Positions 1 to 11,869 of a stretch of DNA of 64,000 nucleotides are shown piece by piece. The stretch's first letter is position 1; each line of letters opens with the position of its first letter. Origin of the DNA: Zhengitettix transpicula (taxonomy: Eukaryota; Arthropoda; Insecta; Orthoptera; Tetrigidae); NCBI GenBank assembly GCA_037074705.1, contig CM073593.1, positions 65,079,501 to 65,143,500 of the forward strand. The letters run 5' to 3'. Under the pieces are notes generated by a model that saw only the letters and a program-made list of their open reading frames with translations, made no database searches and was not told where the DNA came from. The translations under genes and the position numbers were made by a program.

Positions 1-470
1 TTTGATAAATCCATTATAGCGGTCTGATCGAACAAAGCAACAATGGAGAAGCGAGTTCGGCTGCTTTGTCGAAAAGTCGAAATGGCGTTAGCGCGCACGA
101 AAGTCTGGGTTAGTTTACGTCTACAGTCAGCCAGGAAAGGAGGCACATTATAACAAATTTTTCACCGAAATACCTTGCAGTCTATTTCAAATCAGTAAAA
201 TAACAGCATAAGTCTACAAAGAATCTTCAAATCATAAGTTCCAGTAATAAGATAAATTCGAACAATTTTACACTGGGGGGAAGAAGACATTCGATTGCTG
301 ACCAAGGAGAGGTTCATCCAAGGCTCCGGAAATTTGTCTGCGTTCTATTCGCCGGTGAGCGTGCAATTTCTGTGAGAACTACAATCTGCGTAAATAACTA
401 TTTGCATTTATTGTGTTGAGTAGGGGAAACAAAGAATGCTGGTACCAGACGAACAGTATGTAAGTAACAA
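1..470. other. Complex non-repetitive block with one tiny ORF
   Basis: Sequence of more balanced composition than the AT-rich DNA after it. At 43-153 (+) there is a 36-codon frame starting ATGGAGAAGCG, with A at -3 and G at +4 (a good start context) and ending TAA. The predicted peptide is short and basic and resembles nothing I recognise. GTGAGC at about 354 and GTAAGT at about 460 look like splice donors, but no matching exon structure can be shown. It could be the edge of an untranslated exon or simply unique intergenic DNA. Confidence 0.25.
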
Positions 471-1784
471 AAACCAAAACTATGATAATATTGTAAACGC
501 TAATTAAAGGATAGAGTCAGATTTCGTTCGTTCGTTCGCTTTCTTCTAGTTTTCTTTCATTGATCGACTTATTGTTTTAATTTTAAGCAAATAATATTTT
601 GAATTGTTAATTAATCAAATTCTACTTTTATCGTGTCCTAAACATCAGACCCAGTAAAGGCCCTGAGAGAACCGACCTCAAATTTTGTTTGTAATTATCT
701 TTTATTCTGTGAAAGCCACAAAACGAAATAAATCTTTTTTGTTTGTTAATTGTTCATAAAGTTTTCATTTATATTAACACATCATATCTAATTATTACAT
801 TAAATATCTACAAAAACGTGAACAAATAAATTAGTAATTGATTGTTTATTACAATATATAAAGTTTACATAAATATATTTATAAAAAGTTAAAGTGCCTT
901 ATGTAAGAACTTTAGAGATAAGGCAAACCATGTTTAGGTTTCGCGAAATAGCAAGTCATGTCATGATTACATGCGCAGTAGCCCACTGCCCTGTAATTGT
1001 AATGCGGGTATGCCGATGCTCAGTTTAACAAGAACCTTTGTTACGTCAACATGGTAAAATAAAAATACACTGGAAACATTGACGCTTCGAAACATATTTT
1101 GTTCACATCTGGATATGTTGTACGGCAAAAACTCAAGTACAGGGTTTGATAAATATACCTTGCCGCTGACTACTTATCCCGTTTGTAAAAATATAATTCA
1201 TGTTTTCAAGAATGGACTCTCCGCAATGAGAAATTCGCAACTGATGACAATGATCCCCTCCACCTTCTCCCTTCTTCTACTGCGCTTCTGACACGACTTG
1301 CACCTAATTTACATTTCGTTTACAATAAGTGAGATAATGGCACGGTTATGATAATGTTGAGTACGATTGGAACCACGACGATAATGGGGGCTATTGATAA
1401 CATGTTATAATAAATTCCGGGTGATACAAGATATGGAAGAATGCGGAAACGAATGTAAACAATGAGTGGTTATCAGTGTTGACTTCACCTTTGTAGCGGA
1501 AATAGGTCAAACTTGATGTAGTGAATTGTAACAAATTATGTGATTCAATGTAAATAGTTACATGAATGTTTTTCAGATGACTGAGAGCGTTTCGGTAGGT
1601 CGCGTCTATTTTTAATGTCTCTGGCAGACAATAAAATTATATTTTGGGGACTGCTATTCCGGTATTAAATTATACATCTTCCTTCATTTCTGTATTTATA
1701 ACCTTGCACTTAACTTTGTCATTGCTTTGAACTGACTCACACATTTCGTTAGTTTCTAACATAAGAAAAAAAATTAAAAGAAAT
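471..1784. other. AT-rich stretch, no gene seen
   Basis: AT-rich DNA with a very short GTTC/CGTT microsatellite at about 523-538. A 70-codon frame at 1079-1291 (+) has no recognisable motif and is probably chance. I see nothing else here. Confidence 0.5.
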
Positions 1785-2273
1785 TTGTATAAAAATGTTT
1801 TCCTGTTTTTACTGGTCTCGCCAAATACTGAGCTGAGGGGGAGGGTAATACTCTCAGAAAAATTAGGAATGTCTGGTCTCGTTATTAGTTCTGAGACATG
1901 TGAGCGGCGACTCTTCAATAAGACTGACAATGGCCGAATGCTGTATTGTAAGGAAGCGAAAAGCTATTTGCCACTCAGCACGACGCAGTCTGGAGACAAA
2001 GCTGGAACCCGACACGGTTTTCTTGGCCCGATTACCACGGAACTACGTTTTTCTCTTCCTCCCCTTTACCATCATGTTATTTTTCCTGCTTTGAATGTTC
2101 ACGGACAGTGCGCACGCTACTCGCCTATCAAACCGTGCTTTGTGCCTGTCATCGCCGCCAGTACCTTTCTCACATCCGTCAAGGGTGGCATTTTGAAGGT
2201 ATTGTATAACATATTCTCACTCACCCAACCCCTCTCCGGAATGTGGGCGAAGACACAACAAAAACAAGAGTGA
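1785..2273 (+). other. Longest ORF in the window (162 codons), unrecognised
   Basis: An open frame of 162 codons in a locally GC-elevated block. It begins with a hydrophobic stretch (MYKNVFLFLLV, residues 1-11) that superficially resembles a signal peptide. After that there is no recognisable domain, no cysteine pattern and no repeat, and an antisense frame of 86 codons overlaps its start. Locally raised GC makes stop codons rarer, so a frame of this length can arise without selection. I do not call it a gene. It is the first ORF to compare with transcripts if they exist. Confidence 0.12.
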
Positions 2274-2857
2274 CGGCTATCTAAATATTTACTCAGTCAT
2301 CGGGCACGATTAAAAATAATAACTATTGATAAAACCTCATATTTTTCTACCAATATTATCAATTTATTTTGTGATAGCGTTAAAACGGAAAATCGACATC
2401 AACTGCTTTTGTTTCATCTCAAAACAGCTCCATAGTAAATAACAGTATGTTGTCGTTTCTAAATAAGCAAAATCTCTTAACGCACAAAACAATATTTAAG
2501 AACAGATGAAAACTTGGGTCACTCTGTGTTTAGTATAAAATATAAATCGTAACCTCTTCAGTTTTTTGCCCTCAGTCACGTCACTTTCGGAAACGGAATT
2601 TCACACTGCCTTTATTTTCTACGCAGAATATTGAAAAAAAACTGTTATATGTATGTTCACAGTGATTGAGAAATATAGTGAATTATCGTAAATACATATG
2701 AATGTATTGTAATATTTTATAATAATTCAAAACAGAAAATGTTTAAAATTTTATTTGTATTCATTTACACTGAGAGAAGGCGAGGCATGTTGTCTTTGGT
2801 TAACCTAGTCGTCTGGTGCCATGAATTAATTTTATTGTCGTTTGGAGATGAACGAAG
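2274..2857. other. AT-rich stretch, nothing seen
   Basis: No ORF, repeat or RNA-like structure that I can support. Confidence 0.5.
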
Positions 2858-3098
2858 AAACCTGATTTGACTGACGGAGCCGTGTATGTACTTTAATGAA
2901 TGTAATTGTTTTCCTGAGAGCAAACACGACACATATTTTGAGTGAGGGAGTTATTTAAGTATTTATATATGGTTCAGTTTGAATATTTCCTTTGAATTAA
3001 TTTATTGAATAACTTTCACAGAGATGAAATTGTTCAGAGAGAAACGAGGGAACATGTTTTGACTGAGGGAGTCGTATATATACTTTAGTGGAATGAAT
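2858..3098 (+). repeat. Degenerate motif in three direct copies
   Basis: The motif TTTGACTGAGGGAGTCGT followed by TATATACTTTA occurs in imperfect form at about 2861-2903, 2929-2960 and 3051-3098. The first and third copies also share an upstream GAGATGAA. Spacing is about 70 and 120 bp. It looks like an old, decayed local duplication. No known element is recognised. Confidence 0.4.
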
Positions 3099-3982
3099 TT
3101 TCGATCAGAAAGAAAGTGGGAAACAGTGGAGTGGCTATCCGTTCTCTTTTCAGTTGTCTCTCTTGAGTTTTTCCGGTTTTTAGCAAGCAAATTTGATAGG
3201 CTGTACTGAGTTATATTCATCTTCTTTTGTGCCAGCGATTTCTGTGCTTCAACGGCGAACGGAGTTCACGTTATGATCCCAAATTTTTTTCCCTTTTAAA
3301 TTATTTTATTATATGATATATAAATATAAAATAACAGATTTTGTGTTAATTCATTTCCAGAGACTTATGATCTGAGCTTGATTGAAAGTATTTCTTCTGT
3401 CCTTGAATTACATAAAAAATTATTCTCTTCATCAATTAACTTTGCTTTAACAACTGATCCTACTTCATTCGTCCTACTGGATAACGTCTGCTTGTTTTAA
3501 ATTATCTAATTTTCAAATTACAACCGTAAACAGAGGAAGTTTTAGGTTGGGAGACACTAGTGAGATCATTAGCGTGTAATTAAAACGTAACACGTAGAAT
3601 CACACGGGACCTACGCTTAACGAGCGTCCTCGTCTGTTAGTTGGAAAACGTGTCAGAAACGTTAAGCTTGAAATTTCCTAATGACTGTAGGCAGATGTAC
3701 TTATTACACTAAATTAGCTAATGTTACTCGCAGTGATTTATTACGGTTGTATCACAAAATTTGTAACTCATTCCGTTGACTACTTTCTACACTTCAGTAT
3801 AAAGTTCGTTTCACGCTTTTAGGTAGGCCGAAATATTCATGAGTAGCGATAGAAGATTTGAAAGTGACCTTCTCTAACCAGCAATTATTTTTTTACAGAA
3901 TTTTTCTGCTATTTTCTCATGTATAAGTTAGTTGACAACCTGGAAGTCATCTCGGTCGTAAAAGGTCATCATCAAAAAAAAG
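3099..3982. other. AT-rich stretch, nothing seen
   Basis: A 72-codon antisense frame at 3002-3220 shows no motif. No repeat or structured feature noted. Confidence 0.5.
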
Positions 3983-3998
3983 AAAACATTTATTTCGT

Positions 3999-4209
3999 GG
4001 GAAAAAAGAGGAATAGAAAGAGAAAGGAAACCAAGGTTCGTAAATAGGTAAAAGAGGAGAACTGAAAAGTGGATAAAAGAAGGGGTGGAACGAGGGGAAG
4101 AAGGGAAATTGGAAGGATAGTAAGAGAATGAAGAAACGGGGGAAGGGAATGTGTAAAGGGAAACAAGAAGGAAAAGAAGAAATAGGAGAAAAAACGTTGT
4201 GGGAAAAAA
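3999..4209 (+). repeat. Polypurine-rich low-complexity tract
   Basis: About 210 bp in which the + strand is overwhelmingly A and G (GAAGAAGGGAAATTGGAAGG type), broken by only a few pyrimidines near 4032-4052. The reverse strand is a polypyrimidine tract and yields a 75-codon Phe/Ser/Leu/Pro-rich frame that is purely compositional. Such tracts can form triplex (H-DNA) and often act as nucleosome-poor or polymorphic sites. Confidence 0.75.
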
Positions 4210-4609
4210 ACGATCATGAATGATGAGTAAGTAAAGTAAATTGGCGTTGAAAATTAAGAAATAATATTAATAACAAAAGGAAGATGGAGAGTTGTCGAAC
4301 ACTCTGGACTCAAAGAACATAGATTTTCTGAAATACGAAATGAACTTTTAATGTTGACATCGACACTGGCACTTTCGGTGGAGTCTTTACTTATCTATGT
4401 CAGCCAACCGCATTAAATTTCTTATTATTAAAAGCTTAGGCCTTGTAAATATTAACTGTGCGCAGGCTGTATTCAATCCTATAAAGAATGGAAATATTAA
4501 TATTGCATTTAATAATCAAATAACAGTACGTGAAAAAAAAACAGTAATTTGTTTCATCTTTGAAGTTTAAACAGCTTTCTGGAAATGAACTCTCATTCAC
4601 CGGAATACA
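4210..4609. other. AT-rich stretch, nothing seen
   Basis: No supported feature. Confidence 0.5.
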
Positions 4610-5060
4610 TTAAGGTTGGTTATTCCTGGAAGATGCTGGAGTATTACGGCCTCTAGATTCCGTCTTTTTAATATTGCGCCGCCGACAACATATAACTTAC
4701 GCGGATCTGGAAAGGGAAGCGGAGGGATTTTCTCGCGACTTCATGGAACATTGGCCCAAGTTTTTTTTCAATCACGTAGGAGCACAGCCGTTCGTTTTTA
4801 AAAGTGCATTCGATTCCTGTAGAAACCTGCCACCCCCTCAATCTGTGCTCCTCTCTCGCCACCCTCCTTCATCTGCTCTTCTCAGAGATGGTCTCCAGAA
4901 AGTGATCCCCCCTCTCCGTCCCACCTAACCAAAAGAAGCTCATTTCACGGCAGACGCGCATCTTTCATTGAATCATACGCCACCGCTAGGAGGCGTGCTG
5001 CTCGCCGAAGCGAAACTCACGCCTGCCAACTGCACGCCAATCTCTGCTTTCTAATCCTAA
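4610..5060. other. GC-elevated unique block
   Basis: Noticeably richer in G+C and CpG than its flanks. It contains three overlapping frames of 61-84 codons on both strands and no recognisable protein. It could be conserved non-coding DNA or a decayed element, and the sequence alone does not decide. Confidence 0.25.
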
Positions 5061-6410
5061 ATATTATTCCCAGATGCACCGCAGGGACCGGCAAATCGTT
5101 CCTCGACAAACAAATACGTACTTTAATGGGTTTATTTGCAATATAAAAAATCGACAAAAATCAGTGGAACTCCAAAATAAGTCTCCTAACTGACTAAACC
5201 TTAACTACAGCATCTGTAACATTATTGTTACGACAAATACATGCAAGAAATGTAAAATTATGAATTGTAAAATAAAGGAGTATTTTTTAGTATCAAATAA
5301 GATAAATAATTTAACAAATAATAATTCAACTGATTACACAAGTGAATCACATTTAAAGTTTAACAAATCATATCAAGAATAAATATGTAATTAACCCAAT
5401 TATTCATATCAGGAAAAGTTGATTAATGACTAATATTAGACCAATTTATAAAAATAAATATTTTATTATTTTAATCTCTTGTCTAAACCCCAGTATAATT
5501 ATCATTTTCCCCTCCATTAATGTGACCTACGGCAGATAAGTGTTTTAATATGGAGTCTTGTCTACGATATTCAAAGATAAATCAAATGGCAACGCAACAA
5601 TTTTTTAAAAAAATAGTCTGGTACGAAAATTCTACAATGAAAAGTATTGCATATGATGAATAATTGAAGTATTTTCGATTTAGTAGCAGCAGTAAAAAAA
5701 TCAAAAAATTCTGATGTTTTCTAAAATTTCGATACAACACGATATATTTTTTTCTGTAAGTTTTCAATGGTATTACCAGTTTGGTGTTATTCTACATACT
5801 CTTAGCCACCACTAGCAACTTTAAATATTCCAGTAGCTGCATTTCCCTCATCTTTACCACATAACGCCTCTCGTCTACTTAATTCTGGTGTTCCACTGTG
5901 GAACGACATTGACAATTATGAAAAACTGTAATATATTAGTTTCTTAATGGTTTTTTTGTTCTTTTTTACTAGTGTAAATAATTTCTGAAAATATTTACTT
6001 AGAAACTGAATACGATGACTGTTTTTGTAAAATCACACATTGTCACCTCATAATAATTGCTCTACATCATTCGTCAGTCTTATGATATGCTATAACAATG
6101 AAAATATGTTATTATAATGTCCCATTCATTTGAGGACCTTACACTTCATTCTACATCTCCAGTTTAGAATTTATACGATCTTATAGTTTTGGACTGATGT
6201 TAGATGATCAACTCTCTTGACATTTTGGATTTAGACACATATGGCCAAGGTTCCTGTTGTCCTTCAGTCGTATCATAGAGTTTATTGGACTTTAAAGGAC
6301 TCCACCCAAGCACTTTGCTTCACGTTTTTTTGGAAAACCAGAGGAAACACAAATTAGTTGAAACACACGAATCTACGAACCTAAATCAAGCATTTTTTTA
6401 CTCCCAGAAT
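5061..6410. other. AT-rich stretch, nothing seen
   Basis: Low-GC DNA with short homopolymer runs. The only frame (61 codons, minus, 5582-5767) is hydrophobic by composition and not supported. Confidence 0.5.
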
Positions 6411-7640
6411 ATGTTTCATGCCCCCCAGCAAGCGTTTCCAGGTCCAAACATATGTCTGTAGACGCTCTGCGCTGACCTGGTCATGAGTCATTTGTCTCAG
6501 TCTGCTGCTGCCACACACCTCAGGAAAAATTCTTCAGACTTCATCTACGCAGACTTACAAGCTCGTGATCTGGCACCAATCGCTGTTTAGATCTGTTCCG
6601 TCGTTCGCCTCAGGCGGCCACAGGTCTCAAGCATGGGTCTGCGTAGACCGAATAAAGGGCTTTCTATTAGACGAAATCTGCAGACGAGGTCTAGTTATAT
6701 GGTGTCTGGAGTTTACTCTGACGTGTGCGGGATCTTTTCATAAGGGTTCCCTGAAGATTGATGGTTGTCTCCACAGAAATTAGCATATTCACGACCAAAA
6801 AAAAAGTATCCGGAGGATTTTCATTGAAATCCGAAGGCTCCGGGTCAAAACGAAAAATATAACCCCTTTGCGTACTTACCATATTTTCAATCCGCTATAT
6901 CCAATTTAAGTGATCCTTCAGGATGATGAGGTACATTAATTTAACATGAAGCGTTGCTGCCAAATAACCTGTCCATGAGTTTACTCTGCGGTTGAATACC
7001 ATGGAGGGGATCATGCGAGGTTCTGCAAGCACACGCACGTTACTGCTTTATTGCTATTGACTCAACTGAGTCATCCAACCTGTGGAGACTTCACCCCACT
7101 CGCCCATCAGGTTTGCTGCGCAAGAATCCTCGCTCATATTGCGTTCTAAAATATTATCACGAACGACGTCGATGAACCACATAAGGCACGGACTACATAC
7201 GTTGTTTTCGGATAAACAATGGTAGTTTTTCCCCCATTGTTGCAATAACATCTTAACGCAGCATATCTGTTATTATCGTTTATTAATTCTATTGTTTCCA
7301 TTGTTCTTCGGACAGGGAGGATATCAATTCCCGGTCACGAATGTCTTGCACAGATCGCGATAAGCCGGAACCTAAATTCTGCCCTCCGGAGGAGTCCCTG
7401 GAATCCGTGTTCTTTTGTGCGGCCTGTCAACGCCGGCCAGAGCTCCTCGGGCGATGCCGGCTGCACTGAGCTCCTACAAGCTCTGCTAGAGTGCATTCTT
7501 TTGTTCCGAGAAACGAGACATGCGCTCTGTCTCTAATGTATTCAAATTGTATGCAGGGGAGTGTTTATTCTGTAGGCTATACGCCGTCATTATGTCGTCA
7601 CAGCTCCGCACGATCCACAATGAATATTAGTCTTACCAGC
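6411..7640. other. GC-elevated block, candidate non-coding regulatory DNA
   Basis: A long stretch of complex sequence of higher GC, densest at about 7310-7620. Frames of 63-72 codons occur on both strands without recognisable domains. The sustained complexity differs clearly from the flanking AT-rich DNA. It is a candidate conserved element on composition only. Confidence 0.25.
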
Positions 7641-8570
7641 TGGAGCTAATCAAAGTGATTCATAATCCAACAATGCCTTCAATTACTTGTACGTGAATAA
7701 AGAGCCCAACGTACGATGATAAAATCTGCACTCCACACTACATCTTTGTCCCACTGCAGTGCAAATCTAATGATCCATCACGAACCCTGACACGCTTTCT
7801 CGCATTCATATTTAAACTGAAGTAAAAAAAGGTAGCTTCATCTTCATATTTATCTCAACGTGCACCAAGCTGTCTAATGGTTAACTTGTTAGGTTATTTT
7901 ACAGTCACACGTGAGGTCATATTGTGGCATCCGTTATGCCTGTCTCGTTAAGAAGAAAAATTGTCAACGGGAGACTAATACAGTCAGACTTCGAAAAGAT
8001 ATTTTTGCTTCAGCTTTACCTCACAGAAACAAATTCCAGGCCCCTTCAGTCCGTCATTGTGCAAGTGAAGAACGTTATATAATTTTTGCACGCAAAGCGA
8101 GCGAGTGTGGTTGCACCGCAATCAGCTCTGCCTTGATGGCAGACATGTGAGTAACGACAGCGACTGTAGTTGGATTGAGGATTTCTCTCATTCATTCCGA
8201 GAGTTGCGTTGCAATACATCGAGGGACGTCGTGAAACGCAGTGACAGATAAATGAGAGTTATGAATAAGTTGTCCCTGCTAATATATGAGAATTTGTTAT
8301 TCCATGTGAATAAATTACATCGAACGATGAAGCAAATCTAATCACAAATCTCAATCAATTTTTCTCGCAAATACATATATGTATGACAGCTGAATATTTT
8401 CCTGCATCGTGCATCTTCAATATTGATAGATAACACTGGGTCTTATTACTTAGAATATTCTCAATGGGCTCTGATACTCATATGAGAAACATTGAAGTAC
8501 ACTCGTAAAAATTTGCTTAGAATAATAAATCAGTTAATGGCCTTTTACAAACACTTTTCTTTTTATTCAG
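7641..8570. other. Mixed-composition stretch, no gene seen
   Basis: A 79-codon frame at 7911-8150 (+) is unrecognised. GC falls off steadily after about 8250. No repeat identified. Confidence 0.45.
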
Positions 8571-8630
8571 GTATTATCCAAATTATTATAATAATATAAT
8601 TATAATTTGTTATAATAATTTGGATAATAC
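8571..8630. repeat. Perfect 21-bp inverted repeat (hairpin)
   Basis: The arm at 8571-8591 is the exact reverse complement of 8610-8630, with an 18-nt AT loop. The arms start and end with GTATTATCCAA / TTGGATAATAC. The flanking bases 8570 and 8631 do not pair, so the palindrome has a sharp boundary. About 25 bp downstream lies GTATCGAAACGTCG, a core reminiscent of the foldback elements at 23.8 and 26.1 kb. It may be a miniature palindromic element or a remnant of one. Confidence 0.85.
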
Positions 8631-10582
8631 ATGTATTTGGATACGAACATGTATCGAAACGTCGTAACGCTATAATAAAAAAATAAATAAAGTGCCTGCA
8701 AAAAATCATGAACTGATTTATTAAATGAAAAACAGACGTAAAATAAAAACTTTCTCAGAAACAGTTTTATTTAACTCATCACAATTTTGTGTAAGCAAAT
8801 TAACGAAACCGATTATAAAGTAAACATCTTTTAATTTAACAGAAAACGATCCATCTGAATGGTTCCTCTACCATAACTTAAAAGCTGACACGTGAAATGA
8901 AACCTCAGTAATTCTTTCCTAGAAAGAAAATACGAAAACAATAATCCGTTACGTATTCCCTCGCCTTGCTTCCAAGTCTATCCGTGTTAGAGTTGCACTT
9001 TCAAGTATTATAAGGTAATATAAGATAATGAAACCTTCCAAACGCTCGTAACTGAATACGAGCGCTAAAACAAGCGTTAGCACTTTCATATTACGTTTCT
9101 GTGCAGTTCTGTACACAGGCAAAGAAATTTTGTATAATTACTGGTAAAGCCATAATAACTATATTCTCAGTTCCATAAACTCGTAAGAACATTCAGAAAT
9201 GGAATGCAAACGCATTTCTGCCACAAGTAGCTACAGTACTTAGTCTTGATACGGCCTGATATATGATCACGCTGCAATTTCTAAGTTTTAGAATATTACT
9301 TACGAGTTCAACTCAGCTAACTGTCGCTCTGTTGCAAACTGAAAATAATAAACAACTCAATTCAAAATTTTATCAGTTATCGGTAAGTTGTAGAAAAATA
9401 TTTAATTAGCGTCAATTGTTTAGAAACAGACAGAAATAACTTTAGAAACAGGACTGAATTTTGTTATGTATTAATGTTAATCGAAATTAATTTATAATTT
9501 ATTATTTTAGACAAAAGTAACGAAAATAAGAAGGCTTTTATTAGCGTAGTTATAGAGTCTCTAGATCTTTGTAAAATAAAAATCGAATCACATAATTTCA
9601 GAAGAATCTCCATCATCAGACAAAGATTTTATTCTTCCACAGTAATTACCCTCCATGAAAAATCCATGACACTGAATCCCTTAACTATTTTGCATCTCGT
9701 TTTAGGAGATATCGTGGCTAGCTAACTGTCCATTTAATATACTCTCATAGAATAAGTCTTACAAGCGATCGATATACTTCAATATTATATATTTCTAAAG
9801 TTTGTTGGAAATGTTGTTGTGACATACTGTTTACGATAGGCTCCTTTTCAATTTTCTTCTGTCTACTTCAACACCAGAAAACGACTTTACTACGCTCAGC
9901 ACATAACGCTGTAATATTTATAGTCGTGAGCTGGATATATTTCAAATAAACGTTTTAATTTTGTTTTATATATTTTCAGTATTATGCTTCCGGCTTGTAG
10001 GGAAAGTGTTTGTCTTCTTAAAAAATCCTAGGTTTGGAAGAGATACGAGAATAATAATTTATGAATTGTGTTATATTTTAAACCATGACATAAAAGATGA
10101 AAAATAGAGTTCAGTTTTTAATAATTATATGTGACTACATCTTCAAAAATACTCTTTTTTTGTGTGTGTGTTTCTTTCATTAATTGAGAATCCGGTTTAC
10201 AGACGAAAATTCTTTTAAGTAGCGGTATTCGCGGGATCGGTGTTTTCTCAAACATTAAATCAGTGATTACATTAATTTGTTTTAATTTATACTGATCTAG
10301 TATTAAAAATACATTACAGCTTTAATTAAAGACCAATTTATAACGTTGTAGTAAATAGTAAGTTTGAATTTCCAACAGCAGAATTGGATTATTCAGTACT
10401 CCAAAATCAAAAAAGATATATAATTTAAAAACTACTACATTTTTGTGGTATATATCTCGATAAAAGGTTAATATATCATAAATCATAATAGAAATTTATT
10501 TTTCTAATCTTACAACGTTAGGATACGTACCACATCCCTCTGCTACCTTTTTTAAATAAATTCATATATTCCGCACATTAAA
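8631..10582. other. AT-rich stretch, nothing seen
   Basis: About 1.95 kb of AT-rich DNA with no frame over 60 codons. A short TG run lies at about 10159-10170. If the primer-binding-site-like sequence at 10583 is real, the last few hundred bases here would be a decayed long terminal repeat, but no second LTR was found. Confidence 0.45.
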
Positions 10583-10599
10583 TGGTGCCCAACGTGGGG
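10583..10599 (+). other. Retroelement primer-binding-site-like sequence
   Basis: TGGTGCCCAACGTGGGG matches the reverse complement of the 3' end of tRNA-Lys (ending ...GGGCGCCA) at all but one of 17 positions. This is the class of primer-binding site used by many retroviruses and LTR retrotransposons. It lies directly upstream of the left arm of a large inverted repeat. No gag/pol frame follows, so if genuine it marks a solo or gutted LTR retroelement. A chance match is possible. Confidence 0.4.
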
Positions 10600-10613
10600 T
10601 TCTAGTAGTATAA

Positions 10614-10950
10614 GATTAGAATTCCGGATCGAACGAGATAAATAATTTGTCTGTATTCAATGATAAAGTGCGATTGTGACTTTTAATTAATTCAGAACAC
10701 TATTTTTGAGTAATGAATATGAGATATATGAGCCAAGCACTGCGGTACGGAAAATAGGAATTCTGTATGTTTTATTATAACCTTTTATTCTGAAGAACAA
10801 TCCATATTTATTGATGCATTTGTATATGAGTATCTTAGCTACTCATGACTCTAAACGACACTTATAAGTGAGTCAAAGACCAAATCGCCCCTTTGCAAGA
10901 TCGATATTCTTACGAGCCGCGAACTCGTTAACATATTGTATCAAAGAGGG
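10614..10950 (+). repeat. Left arm of large inverted repeat (partner at 13.84-14.10 kb)
   Basis: This segment runs from GATCGAACGAGATAAATA through TTGATGCATTTGTATATGA to AACTCGTTAACATATTGTAT. It reappears in reverse complement at 13841-14104 with only scattered mismatches, roughly nine in ten positions matching by eye. The left arm carries about 75 bp (about 10850-10922) that the right arm lacks. The two may be the ends of one element about 3.5 kb long, or two separate insertions of the same family. Confidence 0.75.
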
Positions 10951-11823
10951 AGTGTTGCAGTAAAGTGAGAACGAATTTTATTTTATTGCGGAACAGCCTT
11001 AAAAACTTGCTTCAGTAATTTGAAATTTGATGCTTGTAACCGAAGACTGTTAAATAATATACCGCTTTAATTTATTAGAGCAAACTGTGTATTTTGAAGC
11101 ATGTGCAAATGATCATTTTATCAGCAGTCCACGTTCTGCAGTAGCTGACCCGATCTTGTGACGCATGTAGAGACAATATTTGCGTCCACTGAAGGAGTCT
11201 TGCGTGTTTGAGGCGCTGATGTTTGGCCAGCCCAAAGGCTGTCCCCAGCCTGTTTTCACGGGCTGTGCGAGCAGAGTCTCATTAACGAAGACGCGTGCCC
11301 AGCCTGACAAGTGGCCTGGGCTCAGACAAAGCGACGGCCACGACCAAACTAGCTCGCCATTAATTCAAACAAAAACATTTAGTGCAATCGAATGGAGGAA
11401 TTCTAACGCATTTAAATGCTACAGCTCGACCTGGAGCCCACGGAAGATACTGGAATTCAATAAATACGTAAAAGCAATATACACTATGTGAAAGTTACAA
11501 TAGTTGAAATGAACGTGACAGCGGAAATGTGTCACATTAAATAAATGATGATTAATAGGTCAGTAAAATTGCAAGAGAGAAGAGATATAGTAGAATCTTG
11601 GCCGTGAATAGCCGGCCTCAGAACTATACGACCAGGTTAAAAAAATAATATTCTTCTGAAATAAAATAAGAATACTCTAAATATCACAAAGACAATTGGA
11701 AGAATCCGCATAAGAAGTTGAGCGTCGAAAATATCACGCTACCTGCTCTTCACATTTCATCACTTGTGCATCGGATGCCAACAAGCATAACTAAATTGTT
11801 GTTTGGAAACCTTTCTTGGTTTT
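10951..11823. other. Interval inside the inverted repeat, with a GC-elevated core
   Basis: The core at about 11100-11360 is GC-elevated. It contains short internal echoes of CCCAGCCTG near 11244 and 11299. Frames of 103 codons (+, 11180-11491) and 65 codons (-) overlap here and resemble nothing known. No transposase or reverse transcriptase motif is visible. Confidence 0.35.
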
Positions 11824-11869
11824 TAATAAACATTACGAAATTGATGATAACAGAAACAAGCATATATGT
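11824..11869 (+). repeat. Direct repeat, copy 1 (partner at 13054)
   Basis: About 46 bp beginning AATAAACATTACGAAAT and containing GATGATAACAGAAACA recurs at 13054-13099 with about three mismatches. It is too long for a target-site duplication. It may mark a segmental duplication or the ends of an element spanning about 1.2 kb. Confidence 0.6.

Noticed and set aside
354..460. Splice donors GTGAGC and GTAAGT as evidence of an exon
   Set aside because: Donor-like strings are frequent, and no acceptor, branch site or coding frame supports an exon.
1785..2273. 162-codon ORF as a gene
   Set aside because: No recognisable domain, overlapping antisense ORF, and locally raised GC lowers stop frequency. 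At most an unverified ORF.
3990..4217. 75-codon minus-strand ORF
   Set aside because: Purely compositional reading of a polypyrimidine tract (Phe/Ser/Leu/Pro).
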